Assembly: GCA_964244115.1 (NCBI GenBank)
Contig: CAXTHM010000045.1
Span: 1-32,724 of the forward strand
Direction: 5' to 3'
Length of the DNA: 32,724 nt
From: CADCWK01 sp964244115
Lineage (GTDB): Bacteria > Chloroflexota > Chloroflexia > Thermomicrobiales > UBA6265
Below the pieces are notes generated by a model. That model was not told the DNA's origin. It worked only from the letters and a program-made list of their open reading frames with translations, and did no database searches. Of this stretch, positions 23,519 through 30,933 are shown piece after piece. How positions within the stretch are numbered: position 1 is the stretch's first letter; each line of letters opens with the position of its first letter. A program made the translations under genes and the position numbers.

Positions 23519-25648
23519 TCAGCCGAAGCCGCGGGAGCCGCCGCCCCCGCCGCCACCGCCGCCGCCCCCACCACCGAAGCCACCACCCCCGCCGCCCCAG
23601 CCGCCACCACCACCGGAACCGCCGAAGGTCCGGGCGGCGGAGCCGAGCATGTCGAGCAGACCGCCGGCGCCCTGGTTGAGGCCGCCGAAGGCGCCGCGGC
23701 TGGCGTCGTTGAGGTCCGGCATCCCGCCTCCACCGCCGCCGTCTCCGCCGCCACCTGAGGCATTGCCACCGCCGCCCTGCTGGCCACCGCCCCCGAAGCC
23801 ACCCCCGAACGGGCTCCCGACGATGATCACCGGACCGCCACCGATGCCCCGCCGCCGGCGACCGTAGCCGCGATAGGGGTCGAAGACGTCGCCGCCACCA
23901 CCGAAGTCGCCACCGGCCAGCGCCAGCGGCCGGACCCCGCTGCGCTGGAAGCGGTCGATGAACTGGGTCTCCAGACCGAAGGCGACCGCGTAGGGCAGGT
24001 ACTTGTCGAAGATCGTTGCGGCGGTGTCGACGTCGAGCTTCTCGTAGCGGTCCAGCGACGCCAGGTAGCGCTTGAAGGCGCTCCACTTCGCCGCCGCCTC
24101 GGCCCCCGCCATCGTCTTGCGCGGCATCGCGTTCCCAAGCCGCCGGGCGATGAGCGTCAGGCCGACCAGCACCGCGATCGGAAGAAGGATCCAGCCCGTG
24201 ATCGCATCCAGCGCGAAGAACAGGACGACCGCCGCGACGATCGCCGCGATCATGGCGATCCGGGTACCGCGGTTCCAGGCCGCCCGGGTCTCCTCCGGCG
24301 AGCGGTCGAAGTACTCGTGCTCGACCAGCTCGGCGTAGATGTCGTCGCTGAGCCGCGGGATGTTGACGTCGAAGCGCGGCTTGACCTGGCTGAGCATGAT
24401 CTGGGCGCCGATATCCGGTCCCGCGCCGAACAGCACCGTCAGCAGGCCGGTCTCGACCCGGCGCAGCCCGGCCGCCGCCTGCCTGAGCGTGATCCGGTAG
24501 TCGACCATCCCGCCATCCTCGGTCGGCGTCAGTTCGACCACGCCGCGGGCCTGGAGATCGACCAGCGTCGCGACGATGTCCCGGTAGTTGGCCCGCTCGT
24601 CGATCAACGCGCCGGCGACACCGGGCGCGAGGTCGTCCGGCGGGTTCGGGTAGATGTCGGCGATCAGACCGACGTGCGGGTCCCGGCCCCGGGTGTACCA
24701 GAGGCCGAAGACGACGATGCCGCCACCGACCGCGAGCAGGATCGCGGCGGCGAGGAAGACCAGCCGGAGCGTCCCGACCCGGTCGGCCGCCTCGGCGTCG
24801 GCCCGGCGCTGGGTATCGTCCGCCTGCTGCCAGGACGGGACGGGGCTGTCAAGGATCGGCGGGAACTGGAGCCGGACGAACAGCCCCTCCCCGTTCTCGA
24901 GATCGCTGGCCCGGTAGGTCCAGGTCCGGCCGTCGGTGCTGTACTGGCCGTTGTCGGCGACGTCCCGTGCCTGTCCGGGGTTGGCGGGGACGTCGGTGTC
25001 GTCGCTGTACTGGTCGACGAGCGCCTGGTCGAGCGGGACGGCCTCGGGCAGGATGATCGTCGCAGTCGCGTTCTCGACCGGGGCGACCTCGGAGACGTCC
25101 GACGGGATCGCGTTCCACCAGAGCTGCTGGTTGGCCGGGACGTTGTCCGGGTAGCTGCGGATGGCACCGATCACGGTGTACGTCAGGATGAAGGTGCGGG
25201 ACTCGCCGGTCGTCGCGGGGAACGCCCAGTCGATCTGGATCTCGGACGAGGTCTCCCGGGCGCGGAACGTCCCGGCTCGCTCGCGGTAGTTCGAGGAACC
25301 CGTGCCCTGGTACGACTGGAGCGTCCCATCGACCTCCTCGGCGACGGCGATGTCCGTGATGCCGTCGATCCGGTTGGTCGGGATGTTGGCGTAGGCCGTC
25401 CGGAACGGACCGCCGTTGAAGTCGACGACCTGCCGCTCGGTGACCAGCACCCGGCCGTCCGTCTGGACATCAAGGGTGACGTCGTAGTTCCGCCAGACCA
25501 CCGCCTGGCTCTGGGCCGAGACCGCTGCCGGCGACTGAATCAGTCCGGCGAGCAGCGGGACGAGCAGCACGGACAGCAACAGAGCCATCGCCGCGAACCG
25601 GATCGCACAGCGGACCGGCACTGAACTCCGACCAGACGGGTGTCGCAT
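23519..25648 (-). CDS. DUF2207-family predicted membrane protein with Gly-rich tail
   Basis: About 709 residues. Signal peptide (AAMALLLSVLLVPLLAGL, likely cleavage after SAQS-like site). The extracytoplasmic DUF2207 domain (about 45-290) is beta-rich and begins VVWRNYDVTLDVQTDGRVLVTERQVVDF. Then come one helix (LRLVFLAAAILLAVGGGIVVFGLWY), a cytoplasmic segment with GLIADIYPNPPDDLAPGVAGALID and RDIVATLVDLQARGVVELT (winged-helix-like), a helix pair (IAMIAAIVAAVVLFFAL, WILLPIAVLVGLTLIA) and a conserved AAAKWSAFKRYLASLDRYEKL...YLPYAVAFGLE segment. The last 130 residues are nearly pure Gly/Ser with FGG repeats, common for this family. Function unknown. A GTG (25651) directly before ATG 25648 may also start; AGGAGA lies upstream. 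Last gene of the membrane cluster. Confidence 0.88.
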   Translation of the reverse strand: MRHPSGRSSVPVRCAIRFAAMALLLSVLLVPLLAGLIQSPAAVSAQSQAVVWRNYDVTLDVQTDGRVLVTERQVVDFNGGPFRTAYANIPTNRIDGITDIAVAEEVDGTLQSYQGTGSSNYRERAGTFRARETSSEIQIDWAFPATTGESRTFILTYTVIGAIRSYPDNVPANQQLWWNAIPSDVSEVAPVENATATIILPEAVPLDQALVDQYSDDTDVPANPGQARDVADNGQYSTDGRTWTYRASDLENGEGLFVRLQFPPILDSPVPSWQQADDTQRRADAEAADRVGTLRLVFLAAAILLAVGGGIVVFGLWYTRGRDPHVGLIADIYPNPPDDLAPGVAGALIDERANYRDIVATLVDLQARGVVELTPTEDGGMVDYRITLRQAAAGLRRVETGLLTVLFGAGPDIGAQIMLSQVKPRFDVNIPRLSDDIYAELVEHEYFDRSPEETRAAWNRGTRIAMIAAIVAAVVLFFALDAITGWILLPIAVLVGLTLIARRLGNAMPRKTMAGAEAAAKWSAFKRYLASLDRYEKLDVDTAATIFDKYLPYAVAFGLETQFIDRFQRSGVRPLALAGGDFGGGGDVFDPYRGYGRRRRGIGGGPVIIVGSPFGGGFGGGGQQGGGGNASGGGGDGGGGGGMPDLNDASRGAFGGLNQGAGGLLDMLGSAARTFGGSGGGGGWGGGGGGFGGGGGGGGGGGGGSRGFG

Positions 25649-25735
25649 CACGTCATCTCTCCTCATGGTGCTGAACGCGATCCGATGGCCGAACCTGTCC
25701 GCGTTTGGGCCACACAAGGGGTGAAAGGCGTCGGC

Positions 25736-25773
25736 CGATCCTGGATGCTAACCTGATTGTGCTCCGTCCGATG
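25736..25773 (-). repeat. Copy of the upstream region of the neighbouring small membrane gene
   Basis: This stretch upstream of the DUF2207 gene matches 26398-26444 upstream of the adjacent small membrane gene: shared CGATCCT, AACCT and TTGTGCTC-C/T-GTCCGATG, with about nine bases missing here. On the transcribed strand both read CATCGGAC-x-GAGCACAA. Either a shared regulatory site or debris of a duplication. Confidence 0.5.
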
Positions 25774-25826
25774 ATTCCCTGTGTCACCAGACCGAGACGG
25801 CAAGATCACGGCCAGCCAGCCGATGC

Positions 25827-26393
25827 CTACCGCGCCGATTCTCGCCGGCCATTGGTCGGTTCGGAGACGAGATCGTGGAGTGAGTTAAAGAATGCCACGG
25901 CCGAGATCCGGCCTCCATCCCCGCTCTGGTTGACCGAGATCTCGATCTCGCTGCCGTCCGGCACCTGGCTGGTCACGATCGTCGTCACCAGCGTCCGTTT
26001 GACGGCGAACCAGTAGACGACACCCGGCACGATCAGGGCGAGCAGGAGCAGGACGGCGATGCCGGCGTTCGGCCGAGCCTTCCGCGTGAAGGTCATCGCC
26101 TGGTCGCCAGTGTCGCGGACCTCCCAGCCCGCCTCGCGGTAGCGCCGGGTCGCCTGGCGCAGGATCGTCTCGGGCCGCAGCGGCGCCCACTCGAACAGCC
26201 GGTACGGCTCGCGGTCGAGCCGGACGAGGATCAGACTGCCGCCGATCACCGCCCCGATCACCGCCGCCAGCGCGACGACGTACAACCAGGAGACGTCGAG
26301 ATCGGTCAGCGTCCGCAGCAGCACGGCGACGATCGCCCCGACGAGGGCTCCGCCCGCTGCGCCCGCCCCAAGTCCGGTCCACACGCGTTCCAT
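25827..26393 (-). CDS. Small membrane protein, GW-motif family, member 4 (subtype I)
   Basis: 188 residues, not a family I recognise. Order: two hydrophobic helices (GAAGGALVGAIVAVLLRTL, LYVVALAAVIGAVIGGSLILV; about 8-58), a soluble module with YRLFEWAPLRPETILRQATRRYREAGWEVR, a second hydrophobic segment (AGIAVLLLLALIVPGVVYWFAV; about 115-137) and a beta-rich tail (TTIVTSQVPDGSEIEISV) ending with a FFNSLHDL helix. It aligns over its length with the product at 27793-28359, for example AP-x-x-PE-x-IL, EAGWE, LIVPG-x-VY and the F-F-x-x-LH ending. The ATG at 26393 has GAGGA seven bases upstream; a GTG at 26420 is also possible. It sits between the member-3 gene and the DUF2207 gene. Confidence 0.8.
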   Translation of the reverse strand: MERVWTGLGAGAAGGALVGAIVAVLLRTLTDLDVSWLYVVALAAVIGAVIGGSLILVRLDREPYRLFEWAPLRPETILRQATRRYREAGWEVRDTGDQAMTFTRKARPNAGIAVLLLLALIVPGVVYWFAVKRTLVTTIVTSQVPDGSEIEISVNQSGDGGRISAVAFFNSLHDLVSEPTNGRRESAR

Positions 26394-26534
26394 CAGTCGA
26401 TCCTCGTCATGTCCGCTCACAACCTTCTTGTGCTCTGTCCGATGTCAGTCTGCCATCTCCGGCGCATGGCTCGCGCCGCTGCCATCCGGAATGGGCAGGT
26501 TTGGAGCGATCCTCGGTCAGTGCGGCCGGTCTGG

Positions 26535-27089
26535 TCAGTCGGATAGTGGAAGTTCGTAGGGGTCGCGCTTGCCACGGATCGGCAATTGCCCGGATCGCGC
26601 CACCCGCATCAGGCGCTCGCCCTCGGACGCCTCCCGCGACAGCGTCATCCGGACCTGCGCCCCGCCGGGGACCGGGTCGATCGCGAGCGACGCGACCGCC
26701 GGCCGGCCACCACGGGGCCGCACGAACAGCTTGAATCCCTCGTCGTCCCGCTGCGCCTCCCATCCCGCTTCGAGGAAGTGGCGGGCCGCGAGGCGCTCGA
26801 ACGCCGTCGCCGACATCGGGACGACCTCGTCCCACTCGCCCGTCCGAGCCGAGATCCGGGAACTATCCAGCAGCAGCCCGACGAGGATCACGATGACGAA
26901 CAGGAAGGCGATCGGCACGATAGCCGACAGCTCGATGAAGGTCAGCGCGTTGGCCCAGTCCAACGGACCGGGTCGGTCCCGCTCGGTCTCGAACGAGATC
27001 ATGACCAAGAGGATCAGCGTCGCCAGGACCGCCCAGCAGGTCACCGGGAAAACGCGGACGAACCGCCGGAGGGGATGGTTAGCGCTCAT
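26535..27089 (-). CDS. Small membrane protein, GW-motif family, member 3 (subtype II, lacks second membrane segment)
   Basis: 184 residues. Two N-terminal helices (CWAVLATLILLVMISF, LSAIVPIAFLFVIVILVGLLL) are followed by the shared module WDEVVPMSATAFERLAARHFLEAGWEAQRDDEGFKLFVRP. This matches member 2 (WDDVLPASATDVERLASCYFADRGWDAQRDDSDFKVFVRR) almost residue for residue. Here the module passes directly into a short beta-rich part (PAVASLAIDPVPGGAQVRMTLS); the second hydrophobic segment of the other three is missing. The ATG at 27089 overlaps the end of member 2 (TAA at 27079-27081) by 11 bases, implying translational coupling; an in-frame ATG at 27098 is an alternative. Function unknown. Confidence 0.8.
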   Translation of the reverse strand: MSANHPLRRFVRVFPVTCWAVLATLILLVMISFETERDRPGPLDWANALTFIELSAIVPIAFLFVIVILVGLLLDSSRISARTGEWDEVVPMSATAFERLAARHFLEAGWEAQRDDEGFKLFVRPRGGRPAVASLAIDPVPGGAQVRMTLSREASEGERLMRVARSGQLPIRGKRDPYELPLSD

Positions 27090-27699
27090 CGGAACCATAC
27101 GTCTTCGGCGACCTGCCCCCGGACGCGACCCGATCGAAGTGCGGCCGGGGCAGTTCCAGGTCGAGCGCCCGATAGAAGCCGTCGATCGCCGCGCTCGGAC
27201 CGATCAGCTCGATGCTGGCTCCCGACGAGACGGGCGTGACGGAGATGGTCATCGCCTCCGGCCGGCTCAGGGACCAGAAGGCTAGATAGAGGACGGCCGG
27301 GAAGACGCCGAGGAACGCCAGCACGACCAGGAGGGGGATGTTCAGCCGGGTCCGACGGACGAAGACCTTGAAGTCCGAGTCGTCGCGCTGGGCGTCCCAG
27401 CCGCGATCGGCGAAATAGCACGAGGCGAGCCGCTCGACATCGGTCGCTGAAGCGGGTAGGACGTCGTCCCAGTGGGTCTTCGCGCGGGCATTGGCGCTGC
27501 CGTCCATGACGAGCCCGAGGACGACGAACAGGCCGAAGATGAACAGCACTGGCAGGACGACGTCGCCAGCATCCGCGTTGACGCCGCCCGTTGCGTAACC
27601 GTAGACGAGCCCGAGCAGCAACAGGATGGTGCAGATCACTGCGGCCGTCGTCGCTGGCAGCGCTCGGGCCAGTCGTACGAATGCATACCGGTCGAGCAT
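27079..27699 (-). CDS. Small membrane protein, GW-motif family, member 2 (subtype II)
   Basis: 206 residues. Helices TTAAVICTILLLLGLVYGYA and VVLPVLFIFGLFVVLGLVM (about 20-65) lead into WDDVLPASATDVERLASCYFADRGWDAQRDDSDFKVFVRR. A second hydrophobic segment follows (NIPLLVVLAFLGVFPAVLYLAFW) and then a beta-rich tail with MTISVTPVSSGASIELIG and a final FYRALDLELP helix. The soluble module pairs it with member 3, while the overall plan equals members 1 and 4. The ATG at 27699 has GGAGG six bases upstream; the frame extends to 27771 but without an equally good site. No enzyme motif seen. Confidence 0.82.
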   Translation of the reverse strand: MLDRYAFVRLARALPATTAAVICTILLLLGLVYGYATGGVNADAGDVVLPVLFIFGLFVVLGLVMDGSANARAKTHWDDVLPASATDVERLASCYFADRGWDAQRDDSDFKVFVRRTRLNIPLLVVLAFLGVFPAVLYLAFWSLSRPEAMTISVTPVSSGASIELIGPSAAIDGFYRALDLELPRPHFDRVASGGRSPKTYGSDER

Positions 27700-27792
27700 G
27701 GCCTCCCTCCAGCCGTCAGTTCCGCCGGTCCCCGCCGCTACCTTCTCACGTCTCATTCCGGCTGCCAACACGACCCGACGCCTTGATCGCCG

Positions 27793-28359
27793 TCAGGCCG
27801 TCTGGTCGGGAACCGGCTCGTTGCGGCGACCCGGGCGACGCTTGCCGGCCTCGGCGTGGAGGCCGCGGAAGAAGGCGAGCGCCTCGCTGCTCAGGCCCGT
27901 TCCGGTCATCTCCACCGTGCCGCCGCCGTCGGCGAGGGTCGCCCGGACGGTCATCGTCACGACTTTCGCCCGGCGGGAGACGACCAGGTAGACGAGACCG
28001 GGGACGATCCCGGCGATCAGCAGCACGAGCAGGGTCGCCGCGTTCAGGGCCGGCTGGCGCTCGGCCACGACACGGTCCTCCGGCCCCTCCTGGATCTCCC
28101 AGCCGGCTCCCTCGAACCAGGTGTCGGCCCGGTCGAGGATCACCTCCGGCGCGTACGGGGCGAAGGCGCGGAACTCGAACGGGCGCTGCCGGAGCCGGGC
28201 GGCGTCGAGAACGAGGCCGAGCACCAGCGCCGCCAGGTCGATGACGAGCAGCAGCGGCAGCCGGTCGGACGCGCCGAGGACCTGGACGACGAACAGGTCG
28301 ACGACGATCGAGCCCAGGATCGCCGACAGGGTGAAGGGGATGAACCGGAACAGACGCAA
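27793..28359 (-). CDS. Small membrane protein, GW-motif family, member 1 (subtype I)
   Basis: 188 residues and first gene of the leftward cluster. Helices FIPFTLSAILGSIVVDLFVVQVL and LPLLLVIDLAALVLGLVL, then the module FEFRAFAPYAPEVILDRADTWFEGAGWEIQEGPEDRVVAERQ, a second hydrophobic segment (AATLLVLLIAGIVPGLVYLVV) and a beta-rich tail (VVTMTVRATLADGGGTVEMTG) with SEALAFFRGLHAEAG. The start is inferred as TTG at 28359 because AGGAGG lies seven bases upstream and no ATG or GTG is close; the longer open frame to 28869 overlaps the divergent Fur-family gene and is not coding. Function unknown. Confidence 0.78.
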   Translation of the reverse strand: MRLFRFIPFTLSAILGSIVVDLFVVQVLGASDRLPLLLVIDLAALVLGLVLDAARLRQRPFEFRAFAPYAPEVILDRADTWFEGAGWEIQEGPEDRVVAERQPALNAATLLVLLIAGIVPGLVYLVVSRRAKVVTMTVRATLADGGGTVEMTGTGLSSEALAFFRGLHAEAGKRRPGRRNEPVPDQTA

Positions 28360-28449
28360 CGACGATCCTCCTGCTGACGGGCTGGCCGAAGCGTGGGGAC
28401 GGGCCCTGGCGGGGACCAGTCCCGGACGGCGCGGTGGTACCATTACAGC

Positions 28450-28914
28450 ATGACGCAGCAGGGATCGATGACCACGGCCACGACACCGGACCTCACCACC
28501 GAGGAGATCGTCGCCGTCCTCTCGCAGCACGGCTACCGCACGACCGCTCCCCGGCAGTCGGTGATCGCGGCGGTCCTCCGCTACCACAAGCCGTTCACCG
28601 CCGAGCAGGTCGTCGCCGACCTCCGGGTGGCGGAGCCAACGCTGGGCCGGGCGACGGTCTACCGGACGCTCGAGATCCTCGCCTCGGTCGATGTCCTGAC
28701 CCGGCTGCTCCAGCAGGACGGCCACTCTGCCTACGTCGTCGGGGCGCCTGGCCACCGCCATCACCTGATCTGCTCGCAGTGCGGGGTCGCGGTCGCCTTC
28801 ACGCAGTGCCCGATGGACGAGCTCGTCACCAGCCTGACGCGCGACACCGCCTACGAGATCCAGGGCCACATGATCGAGGTCTTCGGCGTCTGCCCCCGGT
28901 GCCGCGCCGCCTGA
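28450..28914 (+). CDS. Fur-family metal-responsive repressor (Zur-like)
   Basis: Cytoplasmic DNA-binding regulator, 154 residues. The N-terminal winged helix (about 18-90) has HGYRTTAPRQSVIAAVL and the recognition region LGRATVYRTLEILASVDVL. The dimerisation/metal domain begins HSAYVVGAPGHRHHLICSQCG, with the His-rich regulatory metal site. Structural zinc ligands are C108/C111 and C148/C151 (CPRC at the end). The gene directly precedes a two-gene metal ABC transporter with a 7-1-7 Fur-type box in its promoter, so it most likely represses that transporter in response to Zn2+ or Mn2+. Zur versus Mur/Fur cannot be settled by eye. ATG 28450 lacks a clear ribosome site; ATG 28468 with AGGGATCG upstream is an alternative. 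Confidence 0.9.
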   Translation: MTQQGSMTTATTPDLTTEEIVAVLSQHGYRTTAPRQSVIAAVLRYHKPFTAEQVVADLRVAEPTLGRATVYRTLEILASVDVLTRLLQQDGHSAYVVGAPGHRHHLICSQCGVAVAFTQCPMDELVTSLTRDTAYEIQGHMIEVFGVCPRCRAA

Positions 28915-28961
28915 CCGGGTCGATCATGGGCCCCGAAACCCGGTCATCCCGTCCCGGACAT

Positions 28962-28990
28962 TTGAAACACTGTCTCATCTCGCCTAGACT
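28962..28990 (+). promoter_or_regulatory. Promoter of the metal ABC operon with overlapping Fur-family operator
   Basis: TTGAAA at 28962-28967, a 17-base spacer and TAGACT at 28985-28990 form a sigma70-like promoter. Within it, 28963-28977 reads TGAAACA-C-TGTCTCA, a 7-1-7 near-palindrome (six of seven positions symmetric) of the type bound by Fur-family repressors (consensus TGATAAT-N-ATTATCA). Binding there would block RNA polymerase. The transporter start codon is about 65 bases downstream. Confidence 0.65.
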
Positions 28991-29055
28991 GGGGGGCCGG
29001 TCCGGCGATCCACAGGTCGTGGTCGCCCCATGCCTCGCACCGACGATGAGACCCA

Positions 29056-29889
29056 ATGGCTGCATCCCAACCTACCATCCTGGCTCCTCACCCGAGACCG
29101 GTCGCCCCCGTGCCTGAGGCCAGGACAGCGCCCCGTCTGGTCGCGGAGGGTGTCTCGGTCCACTTCGGTACCCGGCTGGCGCTGCACGACGTCTCGGTCA
29201 GCTTCCGGGGCGGCGAGACCGTCAGCCTCGTCGGGCCGAATGGCGCCGGCAAGAGCACCCTCCTCAAGGTGCTCGCCGGGATGCTGCGCCCGTCCCACGG
29301 CGCCGTCCGGCGCCACGCCCTCGCCGACGGCCGGACCCCACGCGTGAGTTATGTCCCGCAGCGGACCGGGGTGGACTGGACCTTCCCGGTCGACGTGCTC
29401 GACGTCGTGCTGATGGGTGCCCCGGTCGGCGGACCGCTCGCTCGACTGCTGCCGTTCCGGGGTGATCTCCGACGTCGGGCGCTGGTCGCGCTGGGCCAGG
29501 TCGGAATGACGGACTATGCCCGGACGCAGATCGGCGAGCTCTCCGGAGGTCAGCAGCAGCGCGTCTTCCTCGCCCGGGCGCTGATGCAGGATGGCGACAT
29601 CCTCCTGCTCGACGAGCCCTTCACCGGCGTCGACATCCCGACCCAGCGGCTGCTGCTGACCCTGCTCCGCGGCCAGTGCGAACTCGGCAAGACCGTCATC
29701 TACGCCACCCACGACCTCGAGCAGGCCCGCGACGCCGCCGACCGCGTCCTGCTGGTCAACGGCACCATCATCGCCGATGGCGCCCCACAGTCGGTCCTGA
29801 CGCCGGCCGCGCTCCGGGCGACCTTCGGTGGCCAGGTCATCATCCTGACCGACCACGCCGCCGGCACCGTGACGGAGACGGTCGGATGA
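29056..29889 (+). CDS. Metal ABC transporter ATP-binding protein (ZnuC/MntB-like)
   Basis: Cytoplasmic ATPase of a zinc/manganese-type ABC importer, 277 residues. Walker A GPNGAGKST (60-68), Q-loop around YVPQRTGVDWTFPVDVLDVVLMG (typical of the Zn/Mn transporter branch), signature LSGGQQQR (162-168), Walker B ILLLDEPF (182-188) with the GVDIPTQ D-loop, and the switch His in YATHDLEQA. An N-terminal extension of about 25 Pro-rich residues precedes the domain, so the true start could be a little downstream of ATG 29056. Its stop overlaps the permease ATG (ATGA at 29886-29889). No substrate-binding protein gene is adjacent on either side. Confidence 0.93.
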   Translation: MAASQPTILAPHPRPVAPVPEARTAPRLVAEGVSVHFGTRLALHDVSVSFRGGETVSLVGPNGAGKSTLLKVLAGMLRPSHGAVRRHALADGRTPRVSYVPQRTGVDWTFPVDVLDVVLMGAPVGGPLARLLPFRGDLRRRALVALGQVGMTDYARTQIGELSGGQQQRVFLARALMQDGDILLLDEPFTGVDIPTQRLLLTLLRGQCELGKTVIYATHDLEQARDAADRVLLVNGTIIADGAPQSVLTPAALRATFGGQVIILTDHAAGTVTETVG

Positions 29890-30827
29890 TCGATCTCTCC
29901 GACCTGTCGCGCTGGCTGTTCGACCCGCTCCAGCGGACGTTCATGCAGCACGCCTTCCTCGCGATCATCATGGTCGGCGTGATCTGCGGCGCGACCGGCG
30001 CCTTCGTGACGCTCCGGGGCCTCGCCTTCATGGGCGACGCGCTGTCCCATGCCATCTTCCCCGGCGTGGCGATCGCCTTCGTCACCGGGGGCAACTTCCT
30101 GATCGGCGCCCTGGTCGCGGCGGTGATCGTCTCGCTGGGGGTCGGCACGATTAGCCAGAGCGGACGCCTCTCCCACGACACCTCGATCGGCGTCCTGTTC
30201 GCCGGCATGTTCGCCCTCGGGATCGCGATCATCTCCGGCCAGCAGAGCTACGCCCGCGACCTGAACAGCTTCCTGTTCGGCACGATCCTCGGCGTCACCC
30301 GGCAGGACCTCGCCCTGACGTCGGCGGTCGGCGCCCTCGTACTGCTGACACTGCTCGCCTTCCGCCGCGAACTGACGACCGTCGCCTTCGACCGGACCTT
30401 CGCCGCCTCGCGCGGCTTCCGGCTCTGGCGCTTCGACCAGCTCTTCCTGCTGCTGCTCGCCCTGTCGATCGTGATCTCCATCCAGACCGTCGGCAACATC
30501 CTCGTCCTGGCGATGCTCGTGACCCCGCCGGCGACCGCCCGGCTGCTGACCGACCGCCTGCCGACCATGGTCGCGCTGTCGTCCCTGATCGGCGCGGCCT
30601 GCGGGATCACCGGCCTCTACATCTCGTACTGGCGGAACATCCCCTCCGGCGCCTGCGTCGTCCTCGTCGCGACCGGGCTGTTCCTCGTGACGTTCGTCCT
30701 CGCCCCGAAGACGGGCTGGTTGACCGTCTGGCTGCGCCACCGGCTCCACCACGGCCACCCGGAGCGCGACGCCAGGCTCGGTCGGACCGGTCCCGCCGGA
30801 GAGGTCGCCGGACCGGCCGACCGTTGA
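29886..30827 (+). CDS. Metal ABC transporter permease (ZnuB/MntC-like, ABC-3 family)
   Basis: Integral membrane subunit of the ABC-3 (Zn/Mn) family, 313 residues with about eight or nine helices. Hallmarks: GAFVTLRGLAFMGDALSHAIFPGVAIAF near the N-terminus, SHDTSIGVLFAGMFALGI, the coupling segment FDRTFAASRGF, and VGNILVLAMLVTPPATARLLTDRLPTM. The C-terminal tail (about 280-313) is His/Arg-rich (LRHRLHHGHPERDARLG), which may bind metal but is not conserved family sequence as far as I know. Overlaps the ATPase gene by four bases, so the two are coupled. Confidence 0.93.
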   Translation: MIDLSDLSRWLFDPLQRTFMQHAFLAIIMVGVICGATGAFVTLRGLAFMGDALSHAIFPGVAIAFVTGGNFLIGALVAAVIVSLGVGTISQSGRLSHDTSIGVLFAGMFALGIAIISGQQSYARDLNSFLFGTILGVTRQDLALTSAVGALVLLTLLAFRRELTTVAFDRTFAASRGFRLWRFDQLFLLLLALSIVISIQTVGNILVLAMLVTPPATARLLTDRLPTMVALSSLIGAACGITGLYISYWRNIPSGACVVLVATGLFLVTFVLAPKTGWLTVWLRHRLHHGHPERDARLGRTGPAGEVAGPADR

Positions 30828-30865
30828 CCGCTCGGGATCTGCTGCTACCCTAGCCGCCGGTCTGT

Positions 30866-30911
30866 CGCGACCCGACGCCGCCCGGTGGCTGGCCGAGGGG
30901 GTAGGGTCGCG
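30866..30911 (+). other. Inverted repeat upstream of the amidohydrolase gene
   Basis: CGCGACCC (30866-30873) pairs with GGGTCGCG (30904-30911) across a 30-base GC-rich loop with internal pairing. It lies between the permease stop (30827) and the amidohydrolase ATG (30934). It could be a terminator, a leader structure or chance; there is no T-tract. Confidence 0.3.
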
Positions 30912-30933
30912 GATCACGAGGGTCGCACACGAC

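Noticed and set aside
23421..23867. Pro-rich plus-strand ORF opposite the Gly-rich DUF2207 tail
   Set aside because: Its poly-Pro composition is simply the complement of the glycine-coding repeats.
24317..25624. 435-codon open frame opposite the DUF2207 gene
   Set aside because: Shadow ORF rich in V/D/R; the minus strand encodes the signal peptide and DUF2207 domain.
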